Below are positions 13,501-25,115 of a stretch of DNA of 64,000 nucleotides, in pieces (within the stretch, counting starts at the first letter, position 1; the number at the start of each line of letters is the position of its first letter). The notes below the pieces were generated by a model. That model ran no database searches, was not told the DNA's origin, and was given only the letters and a program-made list of their open reading frames with translations. Source of the stretch: Mastigias papua (lineage: Eukaryota > Cnidaria > Scyphozoa > Rhizostomeae > Mastigiidae); the NCBI GenBank assembly GCA_964019165.1, contig OZ025269.1:2051921-2115920 (forward strand), given 5' to 3'. Both the position numbers and the translations under genes were made by a program.

Positions 13501-15743
13501 TAAATTTTCCTTATGATTAATGAGCAGGGATAAATTTTCCTTATGATTAATGAGCAGGGATAAATTTTCCTTATGATTAATGAGCAGGGATAAATTTTCT
13601 TTATGATTAATGAGCAGGGATAAATTTTCTTTATGATTAATGAGCAGGGATAAATTTTCTTTATGATTAATGAGCAGGGATAAATTTTCTTTATGATTAA
13701 TGAGCAGGGATAAATTTTCTTTATGATTAATGAGCAGGGATAAATTTTCTTTATGATTAATGAGCAGGGATAAATTTTCTTTATGATTAATGAGCAGGGA
13801 TAAATTTTCTTTATGATTAATGAGCAGGGATAAATTTTCTTTATGATTAATGAGCAGGGATAAATTTTCTTTATGATTAATGAGCAGGGATAAATTTTCT
13901 TTATGATTAATGAGCAGGGATAAATTTTCTTTATGATTAATGAGCAGGGATAAATTTTCTTTATGATTAATGAGCAGGGATAAATTTTCTTTATGATTAA
14001 TGAGCAGGGATAAATTTTCTTTATGATTAATGAGCAGGGATAAATTTTCTTTATGATTAATGAGCAGGGATAAATTTTCTTTATGATTAATGAGCAGGGA
14101 TAAATTTTCTTTATGATTAATGAGCAGGGATAAATTTTCCTTATGATTAGGTATTCCTGTTCAAAACCAAATAGCTTTCAAATAATTCAAATCATAAGAT
14201 TTGATGATATTCCATAACAGTAGAGCAACACTATTTACCAATACTGAGCAATACAACATTTAAAATAAGATAGAAAGACAAAAGTAGCTATATACTAACA
14301 CAACTAATGAAGACTTACTTGACAATGGAGCAAACATGACAAAAGCTCTTCTCACAACTGCTACAAATTCTTTTACAACTCAAACAAATCTTCTTTTCAC
14401 AGAATTCACAACTCTGCAAGTGATCACTTATCGTTATTTTGGCACAGGTTGTGCACCTGTGTGGTGCTGACTTTTTACCAAATGCAGGGCCAACTATCTT
14501 TTTCCCTCGTCCATTGGACAGTTCTGATGAATCATAACTCTGTGACTTTGACGCTTCAATTGAGCCCTTCATCAGCATACTCTTAGTCTTTTCTACAAAA
14601 AAGTGAAACTGGATAGTGTACCACTATATGGCAACTTTACAAAAATAGGAATATATCACTTAAATGATAAGCTATAACCATAATGCAGGGGCATACAAAT
14701 AAAACCTAAGCTTTAATTGAAAGAGAAAAGCAAGGATTTTCCCATGGGTACTAGTGCAGAAGTGAGCCTTTATACGACATATAAAGCCTACCTGCAATAA
14801 TCATATAGATATGTATTATTAGACAGCTCTGAATGTCTCCATTCACAAAACACCTTCTATTCTCCAATAGATCTAATTGTTAAAGAGCTGGCCAAAACAA
14901 TGTGCTGGCTGTTCCAAGACTGCTTCATAAGTTATCATTCTATGACTGACCCTAACCTATCGTTGGGCCTTGATGTGTCCCAAGGTGTACAGTGATGTAA
15001 AGATGAGTATTTATACACTATGCCTGATGACCAGGTAAAGCATAAAGATTTTCGTTCTTGTGGCCAATAATGACAGGTGAGATGTTGGTGTGGCCAGCTC
15101 ATCAAAAGATGGAGCTGTTGATGTACACTGCGAATGTAGACATTAAAAACTATCAAATTGCATACAATTCTTGGGGATAGACATTATATTTCAAAGAGAG
15201 ATACACTTCTGCACTAGCGCCTTTCTCGTGTATCTGCATTGAGGTTACTCTATTTCTATGCAGTTCATTCATTCACCTATTTACTCAATTATTCCCTATT
15301 CCATCTTAAATCTATTTATCTTTACTCTATAGGGTTTTGTGCTGTAAAGTTTCAATATCAACTAACCCTCTTCAGATCACATGGGAGGCCAACTAACATC
15401 TTCCTGTCCAACTCATTTGGATATTACTGATTTGAAGCGTTAAGATAGACCAACAGCAACGATTAAGTGCTTTTCTTAAGATAAAGCTAGTATACTGACA
15501 GAGTTCCGACTATATAGAGCTAATACCTTTCCAAAGACTGTTGTCTCGTAATGGCCCCATGAAACAAACTAACCACCACTCTGCTCACTTCCATGTCGCA
15601 GAATACGAGCTAAATACTCGGGGCTAAAAACACAACCTACCATAAACCTCTTGCTGGTACTGTTCTTTTCCAACATGCCTCATATCAATGTGCATTTTCA
15701 TTAGGTTTGTATTTTGAGGGAAAGGGCAACTTCGTTTCGGCAT
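10112..15743 (-). CDS. SIVA1: SIVA, cysteine-rich apoptosis regulator
   Basis: Three exons join in phase: 15743-15641, 14592-14319 and 10160-10112, giving 141 residues. The start MPKRSCPF is the conserved Siva N-terminus. It is followed by [15 protein letters not shown], matching the family's helical segment. The C-terminal half is a zinc-binding cysteine cluster with pairs CTTC, CEFC, CLSC, CSSC, CHVC and, in the last exon, CLTC, ending [15 protein letters not shown]. All metal-binding pairs of the family are present. In vertebrates Siva binds CD27-type receptors and modulates p53 and apoptosis; the role here is inferred by homology. The protein is shorter than human SIVA1 (about 175), mainly in the central linker. 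Intron 2 is inflated to 4.2 kb by an (AT)n tract and a 106-copy minisatellite. The last exon is only 49 bp. A 105-bp repeat array begins 121 bp upstream of the ATG. Confidence 0.93.
10445..10540. repeat. (AT)n microsatellite
   Basis: An almost pure AT dinucleotide run of about 90 bp with a TTTATTTTTATATTTATA degenerate tail, inside intron 2 of SIVA1. It can extrude as a cruciform and is likely to be length-polymorphic. Confidence 0.95.
10977..14150. repeat. 30-bp minisatellite, about 106 copies, in SIVA1 intron 2
   Basis: The unit begins TAAATTTTCYTTATG and ends AATGAGCAGGGA and is exactly 30 bp throughout. About 105 full copies plus a 20-bp final partial are present. Only one position, the tenth base (C or T), varies between copies. 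C copies cluster at 10981-11830, at 13141-13260, at about 13471-13590, and in the final partial copy. A block of 43 consecutive T copies spans about 11851-13140. There are no indels and no spacers. Two of the three minus-strand frames are stop-free across the unit, but no splice phase links them to SIVA1. Confidence 0.98.
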
Positions 15744-15863
15744 TCTCGCGTGTGTTTCAACGATACCGTTTCAACAACAAAGCTAGACAGCAATACTCCC
15801 GCCACCTTGATTGTCAACAACAACAACAGCAACCAATTTCTTCTCCTCCGCAATTTAAGTAAT

Positions 15864-16770
15864 AGAGAGTTTCCGAAACACTACGCGGCGGCGGCGAGCT
15901 ACTATGCCTCAGGGGGAGACTGAGTACTACTTGGTCTGAGGTGTAGCAGCTCAGGAGCAAAAACTACTAGAGAGTTTCCGAAGCACTACGCGGCGGCGGC
16001 GAGCTACTACGCCTCAGAGGGAGACTGAGTACTACTTGGTCTGAGGTGTAGCAGCTCAGGAGCAAAAACTACCAGAGAGTTTCCGAAACACTACGCGGCG
16101 GCGGCGAGCTACTACGCCTCAGAGGGAGACTGAGTACTACTTGGTCTGAGGTGTAGCAGCTCAGGAGCAAAAACTACTAGAGAGTTTCCGAAACACTACG
16201 CGGCGGCGGCGAGCTACTACGCCTCAGAGGGAGACTGAGTACTACTTGGTCTGAGGTGTAGCAGCTCAGGAGCAAAAACTACTAGAGATTTTCCGAAACA
16301 CTACGCGGCGGCGGCGAGCTACTACGCCTCAGAGGGAGACTGAGTACTACTTGGTCTGAGGTGTAGCAGCTCAGGAGCAAAAACTACCAGAGAGTTTCCG
16401 AAACACTACGCGGCGGCGGCGAGCTACTACGCCTCAGAGGGAGACTGAGTACTACTTGGTCTGAGGTGTAGCAGCTCAGGAGCAAAAACTACTAGAGAGT
16501 TTCCGAAACACTACGCGGCGGCGGCGAGCTACTACGCCTCAGAGGGAGACTGAGTACTACTTGGTCTGAGGTGTAGCAGCTCAGGAGCAAAAACTACTAG
16601 AGATTTTCCGAAACACTACGCGGCGGCGGCGAGCTACTACGCCTCAGAGGGAGACTGAGTACTACTTGGTCTGAGGTGTAGCAGCTCAGGAGCAAAAACT
16701 ACTAGAGATTTTCCGTAACACTACGCGGCGGCGGTGAGCTACTACGCCTCAGAGGGAGACTGAGTACGAA
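15864..16770. repeat. 105-bp hairpin-forming tandem array, nine direct copies
   Basis: Copies start every 105 bp at 15864, 15969, 16074, 16179, 16284, 16389, 16494, 16599 and 16704 (the last truncated). Each holds a CGGCGGCGG run and an 18-bp inverted repeat: GAGCTACTACGCCTCAGA pairs with TCTGAGGTGTAGCAGCTC, with one mismatch and one wobble, around a loop of about 20 bp. Copies differ at only a few sites. The array lies just upstream of the SIVA1 start codon, where its promoter or 5' UTR should be. Confidence 0.95.
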
Positions 16771-17283
16771 GACATCTCAGCAATGGCGCCGAAGTAAATA
16801 AACACGAGGATGGAGTTAAAACATACCTACCTTGATTTACCATGATGACAAATCGGTGATGAAGAATTTATAGAAGTAAATACAACTCTGTGGTTAGCAA
16901 AACTAGTATTTTCATGAGGATGTTACATATAAATGAAACAAAACTTTGTCCCTTCATACGAATATGCCGAAGCCGACTTAGATACTCTCAGCACTCCTCA
17001 AGGTCGAATGGGTTCATCTAAAATATCCAAATAAGTACATATTAATTTTGTCTGGTAATGTCACTAAAATACAAACGTCTGTATTCTGTTGTGGGCTTCA
17101 ACTGTTGTTTTGGAGGTGCTGGTCGAGGCCATCTTCTTTATTCTCCTTGTTGAAGGTGCTCTTTTAAGACAAGATAGCAAATATCAGCAGTTAGTTACAA
17201 CTTGTTAGTAGAATAGATGACAGAATGGAATAATGAAATCAGCATGATAAGAAATAATATATATTACGTACCTTGAAATCTTG

Positions 17284-17715
17284 TATATCACTACGACGTG
17301 AAATAGGCCAATCGCAAGTAGTAGAGAGTTTCCGAAACACTACGCAATGACCTACTACGCCTCAGGGGAGACAAGGCCCCAGTGCGTCTTCGGGCATTCC
17401 TCCGGTAGCTGTGGTGTAGTAGGTAGTTTCACTACTTGCGATTGGCCTATTTCACGTTGTAGTGATATAGTGTTTCGGAAATTCTCTAGTAGTTTTTGCT
17501 CCTGAGCTGCTACACCTCAGACCAAGTAGTACTCAGTCTCCCTCTAAGGCGTAGTAGCTCGCTGCCGCCACGTAGTGTTCACTGGTAGTGTTTCGGAAAT
17601 TCTCTAGTAGTTTTCGCTCCTGAGCTGCTACACCTCAGACCAAGTAGTACTCAGTCTCCCTCTGAGGCGTAGTAGCTCGCCGCCGCCGCGTAGTGTTTCG
17701 GAAACTCTCTAGTCT
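17284..17715. repeat. Fold-back element plus two inverted units of the 105-bp array
   Basis: Arms 17284-17322 and 17431-17469 are 39-nt inverted copies with one mismatch; the outer end reads TATATCACTACGACGTGAAA. A degenerate array unit sits between them. From about 17470 to 17715 follow two units of the 105-bp repeat in the opposite orientation to the nine at 15.9-16.8 kb. The locus is therefore a large inverted duplication with a roughly 0.7 kb spacer. Confidence 0.85.
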
Positions 17716-18711
17716 CTAATATCGATGAGTTTCTAATCTACTGTCAAGCAAAATTAAGTCATTACATCGATAAAATCAGATACTTCTCGACTACCTGAAA
17801 GCTATACACTCCCTCCAACCAAAGTGTCCCGCGCTGTCTCTGCATACAATGCTAGAAACCATAACATAATGCAGAATTTCCTTTTACCTATTGCGCGCAT
17901 CCTGCGCAAACTACGCATTTTAAATTTTCAGTGCTTGCTCCTGATAGCCACATTGAATTCAAACCGTTCCTAGAAATTTTCCTTGCTAGATGTAGCAGAT
18001 ACAAGTTTGCCACAAATAGGTGTGGCTCCCAAGATTGAAGAAGATCTGCCCAACTTTACTTGTACCATATCTTTAATTTGTTGGCAAATTGTGTTATATG
18101 ATGTAGCAAATAGACGAGATGTCTGCTTCTCCTCACCGTCTAATCCTTCCTCTTGGGCTTCAAAAATACAATAAATTTAACTAAGGGATTTTATCAACAG
18201 ACATGCAAGGTTTTGGCATTTTTGTGGACAGAACTATTCTATGAAGGTGTGACACCCAATACCCTACTGCAGGAACGGATCAGATTAAATCATGCATACA
18301 TTTAATGAGCACTTCAATCTCCTGAATCATCATCAATATTCTGTTTGTAAATTAGACGATAATCAATGCAATCCCTCCACAGGAGGTTTAACTACTATAA
18401 AAGTCTTTTAAATATCATTACATACCCTAAAACATATCGGCATGCTTTGCAACAATTGCTTAAGGAAGTTTGATGTGGGATTCCTAAACATGGGCTCGTA
18501 CTTCTACTGAGAGCAACATTTTTCATAGATTCTACGCAAGAAACTGTTACTAAATCGTTTAGAATTTATAGGATCCATGTCCTATTTTGACGATAAGCTC
18601 TAATGACATCCCCAACACGCAATCTGTTTGGTAATCAACGGCTCTATTCAGTCTTGTGCCATTCTGATGGAACGATCTAGGCTTGATAAGCATGTTGAAA
18701 GTTGTCAACTT
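17716..18711. other. Intergenic stretch without supported genes
   Basis: It lies between the SIVA1-side repeats and the 3' end of the tetraspan gene. A 63-codon plus-strand open frame at 17983-18174 has no recognisable domain or splice context. I see nothing else that I can support. Confidence 0.3.
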
Positions 18712-21700
18712 CTATGGTTCATATGGCGGTGGCGGCCCATGAATATCAGCCATTGATCTTTGAAAGTCCTCATTGCTGAATGAAGTCATTGTAGTTGGTC
18801 CAACCTGGTTTGTACCCTAGAAGAATCAAATACTTTCATTCTAGTAGCAATTGATTTGCTTGTTGGAGACAGCAGCTTGAGGATGAACTTTAGAGATGTT
18901 TCAATTTAACGAGATATGCTATTTAAACTATGACACAATCGGTGTTAGAGTTCTAAATCCAACACCGACTACGTCATAGTTTAAATAGTACATATCGTTA
19001 AATTGAAACATCTCTAGAGACGAAGAAATATCCCTGTTATTTGTTGCAATTCTGGCTCTAAAATTGTCATTATTGTTGCTACATCACCTTTCAATGAAGC
19101 TGGGGAGCTTCTAAATTTTAAGAGTATCCATTAGTACTAAGACTTCACACATTGTGAGCTGGGCTACTTGCAGCAACATCACAAGTGCAAATGGCTCCAA
19201 GAGAGGTACAGGTATTATATGCCAGTATTAGCAACAGTAACGGCAATCAACTCATTCACTACACGTATTTTTATAAGCAAAACACTTTTTTCCCTGAAAC
19301 TCAATTTTCTTAACTTTTCGCGAATTTAAGGCTGAGATTTTCTGAAGATTTTCTTAACTTTTGCAGGAATAAACTGGCTGAAACATGCTACTCTGTATTT
19401 TTTGGGCCACCATATATCTCGATCTTTGTACGAGAGTTTGCAAAAATGAGCCAATATCAATTTCTGGCATGTAAAGAAGATGAACTGTGATTTTCTTAGC
19501 ATTTTCTTGAACTTGAGCCTTGTGATTTTCTTAGGATTTTTTAAAGATTTTGGCCATTTGAGCCTCATTTTCTTATAAACTTTTTTCATATAAAAAACGT
19601 GTAATTCTGTATTTAGTGCAAAGTGTAACCTATTTACAAGATCTTTCTATAAGAAAGTAGCTTGCAAGAAAACAGTAATCAACTGCTCAAAAAGTTAGCA
19701 AAATTCAGTACTTGATTTATGAGACCTAAGAAAGTTGGTGAATTGATACACATTGGGAACTCAAATTTTCACACAAGTCCGTCAACTCTTTTGTTTCATT
19801 TGCATCATTTGTTTCCTATCAGAATCTAAGCATTTCAGTGTTATGGTTGTGTGATGCCTGTTTGACATTGCAATGCTATACTAGTGTTAAACAGGCATGA
19901 ATATTATCACTAAGAAGGTCTTAAGAAAGTTTTAGTGCTGAAATCATGAAAAATTAAGAGAGTTTTAGCACCGGGTGAAAATATAATATTATAAAAAACT
20001 GTAACCCTATGAGAGACTGAGGAAAGACAAGAAGTTTTCTACGAGCTAGGACAAAATACAGCAAAATGCTTTGTCCCACAAAACAGATTTTCTTAGTTAT
20101 TTGAGCTTGCAGATATTGATTTATGAGATTGATTTATGCTTCAATTACAATTGATACTAACCCCACTAGGGCATGCGATGTTCCTTCTGCATAGTTGTTC
20201 TCTGACACTCCAAGCCACCGCAGTGGTCAAGCCGGCAAAGAGAAACCCGAGGATGGACGACGTCATGTTGAATCCATAAAATATATAAGCCTTTGCTGAT
20301 TTATCAGCTTGTGTTTCTTCGATCAGTAATTTTATCAGCCAACATCCACTTGACATGTACATCAGTGTGGTTAAGAAGGACACAAACGCCGTGGTTGTAA
20401 TCTGAATCAAAGAATGAATTTACCTGGGCGTATATTTGCAGTTGATTCATCAACTTAGAAAAACTTAATCAATGTACTGAAATTCAACCCTCTGTCTGTG
20501 AATTAACTACTTTAGAGTACTCCTCTATTTCTAGGGGGAGGCAAAGAGGGATAGTCTCACTATTGTAGTTGGGATCGCAAAGATTTACTCTTCTAGAAAA
20601 CAGACTGTAACCTCATGTTGAATTGATCAATATAAAGTAAATGTTTAAGGAAAAGAGATAAAGCCAAAAGACTCTCATGAATGCATTGTGGTTTAATTGT
20701 TATGAGGAAAAATTGATATGTCGCATTTCCAGCAACTTTGTCCCATTGTTCTTCAAAAACAACCCATAAACTTTATTAGAACCGCACAAAAGCAAAAGAT
20801 TATTCTATATCTGCAGCAGAGCATGGTTCCAAAAAGCATACCACTTTGTGCACAAGGGGGACGGTTTATTAGTCTTGACAGTGAAGAAAGCTGCTTTTGG
20901 GGCGCAAGATAATATCTCAGGTGACATTCTTAAAGGCTTCCACTATTCTGTTTTGTATTCTAGATGTTGTCATCTTCTCGTAATTGGCCATCCTTTCAGT
21001 CACTTTAACTTTACACACTCTACCGTCAACTACCTCTTTTCCAATCCAGTTTCTCTTTAGCTTACGATTCGTATAAGAAAGCGATCAGCATTTCTAAATA
21101 GTTACTTAAAACCATATGAGATAGGGTATGGTGGAAAATATCTTACCCATAATTTGTTCACATGCCTCCACGCTCTTATTGATAATATTCCGCTAAGAAT
21201 GATCTACAAATAGAGAATATCGTAAGAGCATCGATCGCAAAATCAGGAAAATGTTTTAGACAAAACCTAGAGAGAAATGCCTGGTCAAAGCCCAATCGAT
21301 TAAACCCTTTAGTTAGCTTGATATTACAGTAATTCTTGTTGGGTAGACCAGTTTTACAACTATAAAGCTAATGCAGGCAAACGACTTACTACTTTCCAAA
21401 TCCTTAAGTCAGTGGTTCTTAGCTTGGGCTCTATAAATCCGTTTCAGGGGTTGGGCGGAGGTCCAGACACACACCTGATTCTTAGGGTCAATTTGTACAC
21501 TGATAAAATAATACCTGATTAGCGTAACACGTAACACATATCATTAAAGCCACTAGCTTCTTCTTTTTTCAATGAGATTTGCTAGTTAAAACAGAGGGAT
21601 GGACATATGATAAGTCTCCGCTGTTGTCAGTCACAACAGTTTAACAGCTACTGAAGAGCTTTTCATAGGGCCCCTAGCAAGTTAAAAAGAAGCCTCCAGT

Positions 21701-24700
21701 GATGTTATATTGAAAGTTATTGCAATTGCCAAAAATTCATGTCATAATATTTGGAGCCCAGAACAATCTGCCCCCCTGTTCTCTCTCTCTCAGCACTCCC
21801 ACATTTTACCCCCAGCCTTCAGCAACTCTTCATTGGCACCCTCCTTCTTTCGTTCATTTGTCATTCCCCTTCTTTTAAAATCGCAAAGCTAAGGTGTAAC
21901 TGGGCTTGAAATCTAACTTTAATCTTAGCGCCCATTCGTCTACAAAATCCAGCAATCACAAATATAGTGTCTTATTCCATTTTCTTTTTGTAAGAGGAAT
22001 CTTTGCATGCAGAGGATTCTGTCCAAGTATAACCCAGCGGATAATCTAATGGACGAAGTATAACTAGTGATAATCTTCCCTGATCGCCTAGAAAGTGCAT
22101 CTCTAGTGGTTTCTTATCTCGCCTAAGCTGTTTCCAGCTCTTTGAAGTCTTTCCACATTATCCCAGCACCATTTAATTCTGATAAGCGTGAGACTAATAT
22201 TCTCTCAACTAATAGAATTTTAATATATGATTCACGTTAGACAGCGTAAATCTAATTTCTTCAACAACAGCTGTTTTCTGAGCTGGCCAGTGAGTTCGTC
22301 GTTTTTGCTGTAACTCAACGGCGACAGCTATATATCAGAATTTCCCATCGGAGGCATTAGGTAAACAGCTGATGCTTCAAGTAATAACGGGACTTCTGGC
22401 AAAGCACTTGAGACTCAAAAGATCTGTTGAAATAATGAGACTAATTGCGCTTTGAAAATGGGGAAAGGATCTAATATCCATGGGCCAGAACTTATGTAGG
22501 TTCAACCGTTTAAGTATTTGAAGTTTGGAAGGCGACAGAATTATTGGAGTTAATTGCTCAGTTTCATTTGTATCAGTCACGTTTTCGTCCGAAGTATCAC
22601 CCAAAATATTAGTGTTTTGGTACCATACAAATTGGTATTCTCTAATACTTGGCATTTTGTATGAAAATGATTTACAGTATAGGATAAGATATACCCGACT
22701 ACTCATGAAGTTAAGATAGTTCAAGACTGGATTTTTGAGGCTTAAAAAGTCGATAAGTTCATTTACATTTACAAGCCCAATTTTCATTTAAGCGCATCAT
22801 ATGCTTGACTTAATTTAGGTATATGTTATGTATCAATCTTTTATATGTTGAGTATCACTATTCCAGTGCATTGCTTCTGTAGTGCCTGCCTGTCAAACAC
22901 TACAGTGTCACACAAATTCGAACATTCTTGCTGAGAAAGTCTTGGCATTGGAATCATGAAAGACTAATGTGAGCGACTCAGAAATATTCGCTAGATTTAG
23001 CTTAGTTGTTTCTCTGCTGTATATAAAAATAGGTGATTTGTCATTATTTAGAATAGAACATTACTTTGGTCGCTGATTTCATCCCACCGTGTGTTTACGT
23101 AATGGCGTAGAAGTATATAGTAATCTTCCTGTATATAAGATCCAAAATTAGCTACCCCTAGTGTATATAAGAGAAAGCAACACTAGACAAGCACAGAGAG
23201 CATCAGACAGCAGATGTTTTAAGACGACTACTCGCACATACTCGCAAGTAACACCAGAATCTCGTCGGTAGAGAGGAATGTTGTTAGTCGTTCCCGTTTA
23301 TTTTGATTTGATTGGTAGAAATATGAAATATTGTCTAGAAATCCTCGGACCTCTTTCGTTCTTACGCAACTCTCAAGCTCTCCTGTTACACTACGAAATT
23401 TTCGACACTGGGTCAGAAACAAATCTCTTTTAAAAATAACGCATACAGTACTACCAAACTCTCCTTTCCCACCATGAACAGCAATGCAATACACAAGAAG
23501 TTATTTTTTCTATATGGATATTAACTGTGAATGATCTTCAGTTTCCAGCAGCTTGCACCTAATTAGCCACTGCTGATGATGGGACGATCACTGCTTTTGC
23601 AGATTAAACCTAGCGGTGCTCCATGCCCTGCACTTCAATACGGTTGTAATGTACTTAAGGATTTTTCCTTCTGGAGTTCAGCTGATTGGAATATGGTCTT
23701 CTCAATGAGGCAATATACAGAAATGTGATGGTCACATACTCTTCGGTGCCTAACAGATGCCCCCCTCCCGCAACTTAATTTTTCAAAAATTTCCCATCCA
23801 AGACATTTTTATTCCAACCACACAGGACACTTTTATTCCAACCACTGAGGACATTTTTATTCCAACCACTGAGGACATTTTTATTCCAACCACCCAGCAC
23901 ATTTTTATTCCAACCATCCAAGAAATATTCCAGCCACCACTAATTTTCAAGTAAGCTGCAACCCAAGGCAATTTTAGTTGATATCCTTTGCCTTGCAAGC
24001 ATACACTATCATTTAAGAAAATCACGCTGATCACATATATTGTTTAGCATCATTCCATCTATCACTTCACTATTAAATCTATTTATCCAGACTCCCCCTC
24101 TATTATACTTTTAGCCAATTTCCAATCCCTTTCCCATTTATACCAACCCCCTTCTATTAGGCACCCCAGAAGTAATAGCTAGATCTCCTATGTTAAGCAA
24201 TTTGCATGATTTGAGAAGTCCATGTTTATGATAAAATTAATCAAGACTCATAGTTAAAAGTCAATCTCGTTAGCCAAGAATTTGATGTCAACTTATCTTG
24301 GTACACGCTTATAAGACATTTTTTCGCTCTGTACTGAAATTTTCTTAGCTTTTTCATTATTTCACTGCCGAAACTTCCTGAAGATTTTCTTAGCGAGAAT
24401 GTTTTTTGACCAGTCGGGTAGTACTTACTTATAAAAAGTTCGCGTATGTTATATATAATTTTGACTTATGAAAAAATGAACTCATTACATCCGTTGGAAG
24501 AAATTGATAGAAGTATAAAGGACAAAGGAATTAAACAGGCAGGTCTATTACCATTTGGGTCGGCTATTGTTCTCAGAATCATTACATAGTTAAATCATAG
24601 CATGGATACCACGTGCTTTCACACATTGCGTGACGATTGTCAGAGTCTAACACAGTCCTGCTGTTGTTAAAATACTTCTTGTCGCTGTTGTTAAAATACT

Positions 24701-25115
24701 TCTTGTCAAATATCTTTAGAAACCAATTGATTTTTTGCCTTACATAGATCAAGTATGTAAATTGCTCTTTCTAATTAATGAAAGGAACCGGTTGTTCCTA
24801 GTAACCCTGTTAAATTCCATTTCCCATAATCACTGACACTTCCCCTAAACTTTTAGCCCCCTTTAAAAATGAAAACACAAAATTACATACCACTCCTCCG
24901 GACCAAAAGTTGTACGCTGCTGTTTTGCGAAGATGTCCTGGATATGCGAAGATGGCCCAGTTGCCAATTCCAATTGACGAGAGAGCAACAATAACTTCAA
25001 AAGCTCCTAATACAGTGAGGGCACACATTCTATCTTTCTTAGCGCAAGAGCAAAGGCAATTGCATCTGTTCACAATAACTGAATTATCTCTTTCCACAGT
25101 GTTAGCGGACATCAC
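18712..25115 (-). CDS. MS4A-like four-span membrane protein with C-terminal PPxY motif
   Basis: Four exons join in phase 0: 25115-24891, 21203-21147, 20401-20162 and 18816-18712, giving 208 residues. Four hydrophobic spans lie at about residues 30-58, 66-87, 96-121 and 133-159. The second span runs NFWSGGV|IILSGILSIRA followed by a WRHVNK.W segment. The small-residue span 2 and the short basic link to span 3 follow the MS4A/CD20-like tetraspan pattern. A cysteine-rich N-terminal cytosolic segment (CNCLCSC) may be acylated. The C-terminus ends in PPPPYEP, a PPxY motif of the kind bound by WW domains of Nedd4-family ligases. No catalytic function is expected; a role in membrane complexes or receptor trafficking is inferred. 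The 3.7 kb first intron holds mobile-element remnants. An alternative assignment is another tetraspan superfamily with the same topology. Confidence 0.72.
18891..19016. repeat. Fold-back repeat, 56-nt arms
   Basis: Arms 18891-18946 and 18961-19016 are inverted copies that differ in only two short internal blocks (5-6 nt each), around a 14-nt loop. The element ends 75 bp upstream of the last tetraspan exon, inside its intron 3. It looks like a young fold-back MITE. Confidence 0.85.
19260..19603. mobile_element. TACACGC inverted-repeat element, copy 2
   Basis: The left end is TACACGTATTTTTATAAG and the right end AAAAACGTGTA. The interior is a reiteration of ATTTTCTTA(A/G). It is nearly colinear with the copy at 43629-43974. 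It sits in intron 3 of the tetraspan gene. The chance open frame across it (19326-19589, -) is not a gene. Confidence 0.8.
21688..21800. repeat. Dispersed repeat, fragment A
   Basis: It contains CAGTGATGTTATATTGAAAG, TTATTGCAATTGCCAAAAAT and then GGAGCCCAGAACAATCTGCC. Relatives occur at 35262-35420, 37745-37860 and 56770-56890. The family is of unknown class and appears in several orientations and contexts. Confidence 0.5.
23799..23935. repeat. 24-bp tandem repeat, about six copies
   Basis: The unit GACATTTTTATTCCAACCAC plus four bases recurs about six times. Because 24 is a multiple of three, both strands stay open (+ frame with an IFIPTTED octapeptide, - frame with VVGIKMSS). No splice context supports translation. 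It lies in intron 1 of the tetraspan gene. Confidence 0.85.
24302..24446. mobile_element. TACACGC inverted-repeat element, short copy
   Basis: The left end is TACACGCTTATAAGAC and the right end is ACTTATAAAAAGTTCGCGTA. At 145 bp this is the shortest copy. Its interior has ATTTTCTTAG motifs as in the long copies. It lies in intron 1 of the tetraspan gene. Confidence 0.6.

Noticed and set aside
10977..14150. CRISPR array
   Set aside because: Contiguous 30-bp units without spacers in a eukaryotic intron; it is a minisatellite.
14140..14160. SIVA1 ending KNT after the acceptor GGTTTTGAACAG next to the minisatellite
   Set aside because: It would truncate the last zinc-binding pair. A better, phase-matched exon exists at 10160-10112.
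22377..22787. 136-codon minus-strand open frame
   Set aside because: It lies in tetraspan intron 1 and is AT-rich, with no domain and no compatible splice sites. A real exon cannot be excluded.
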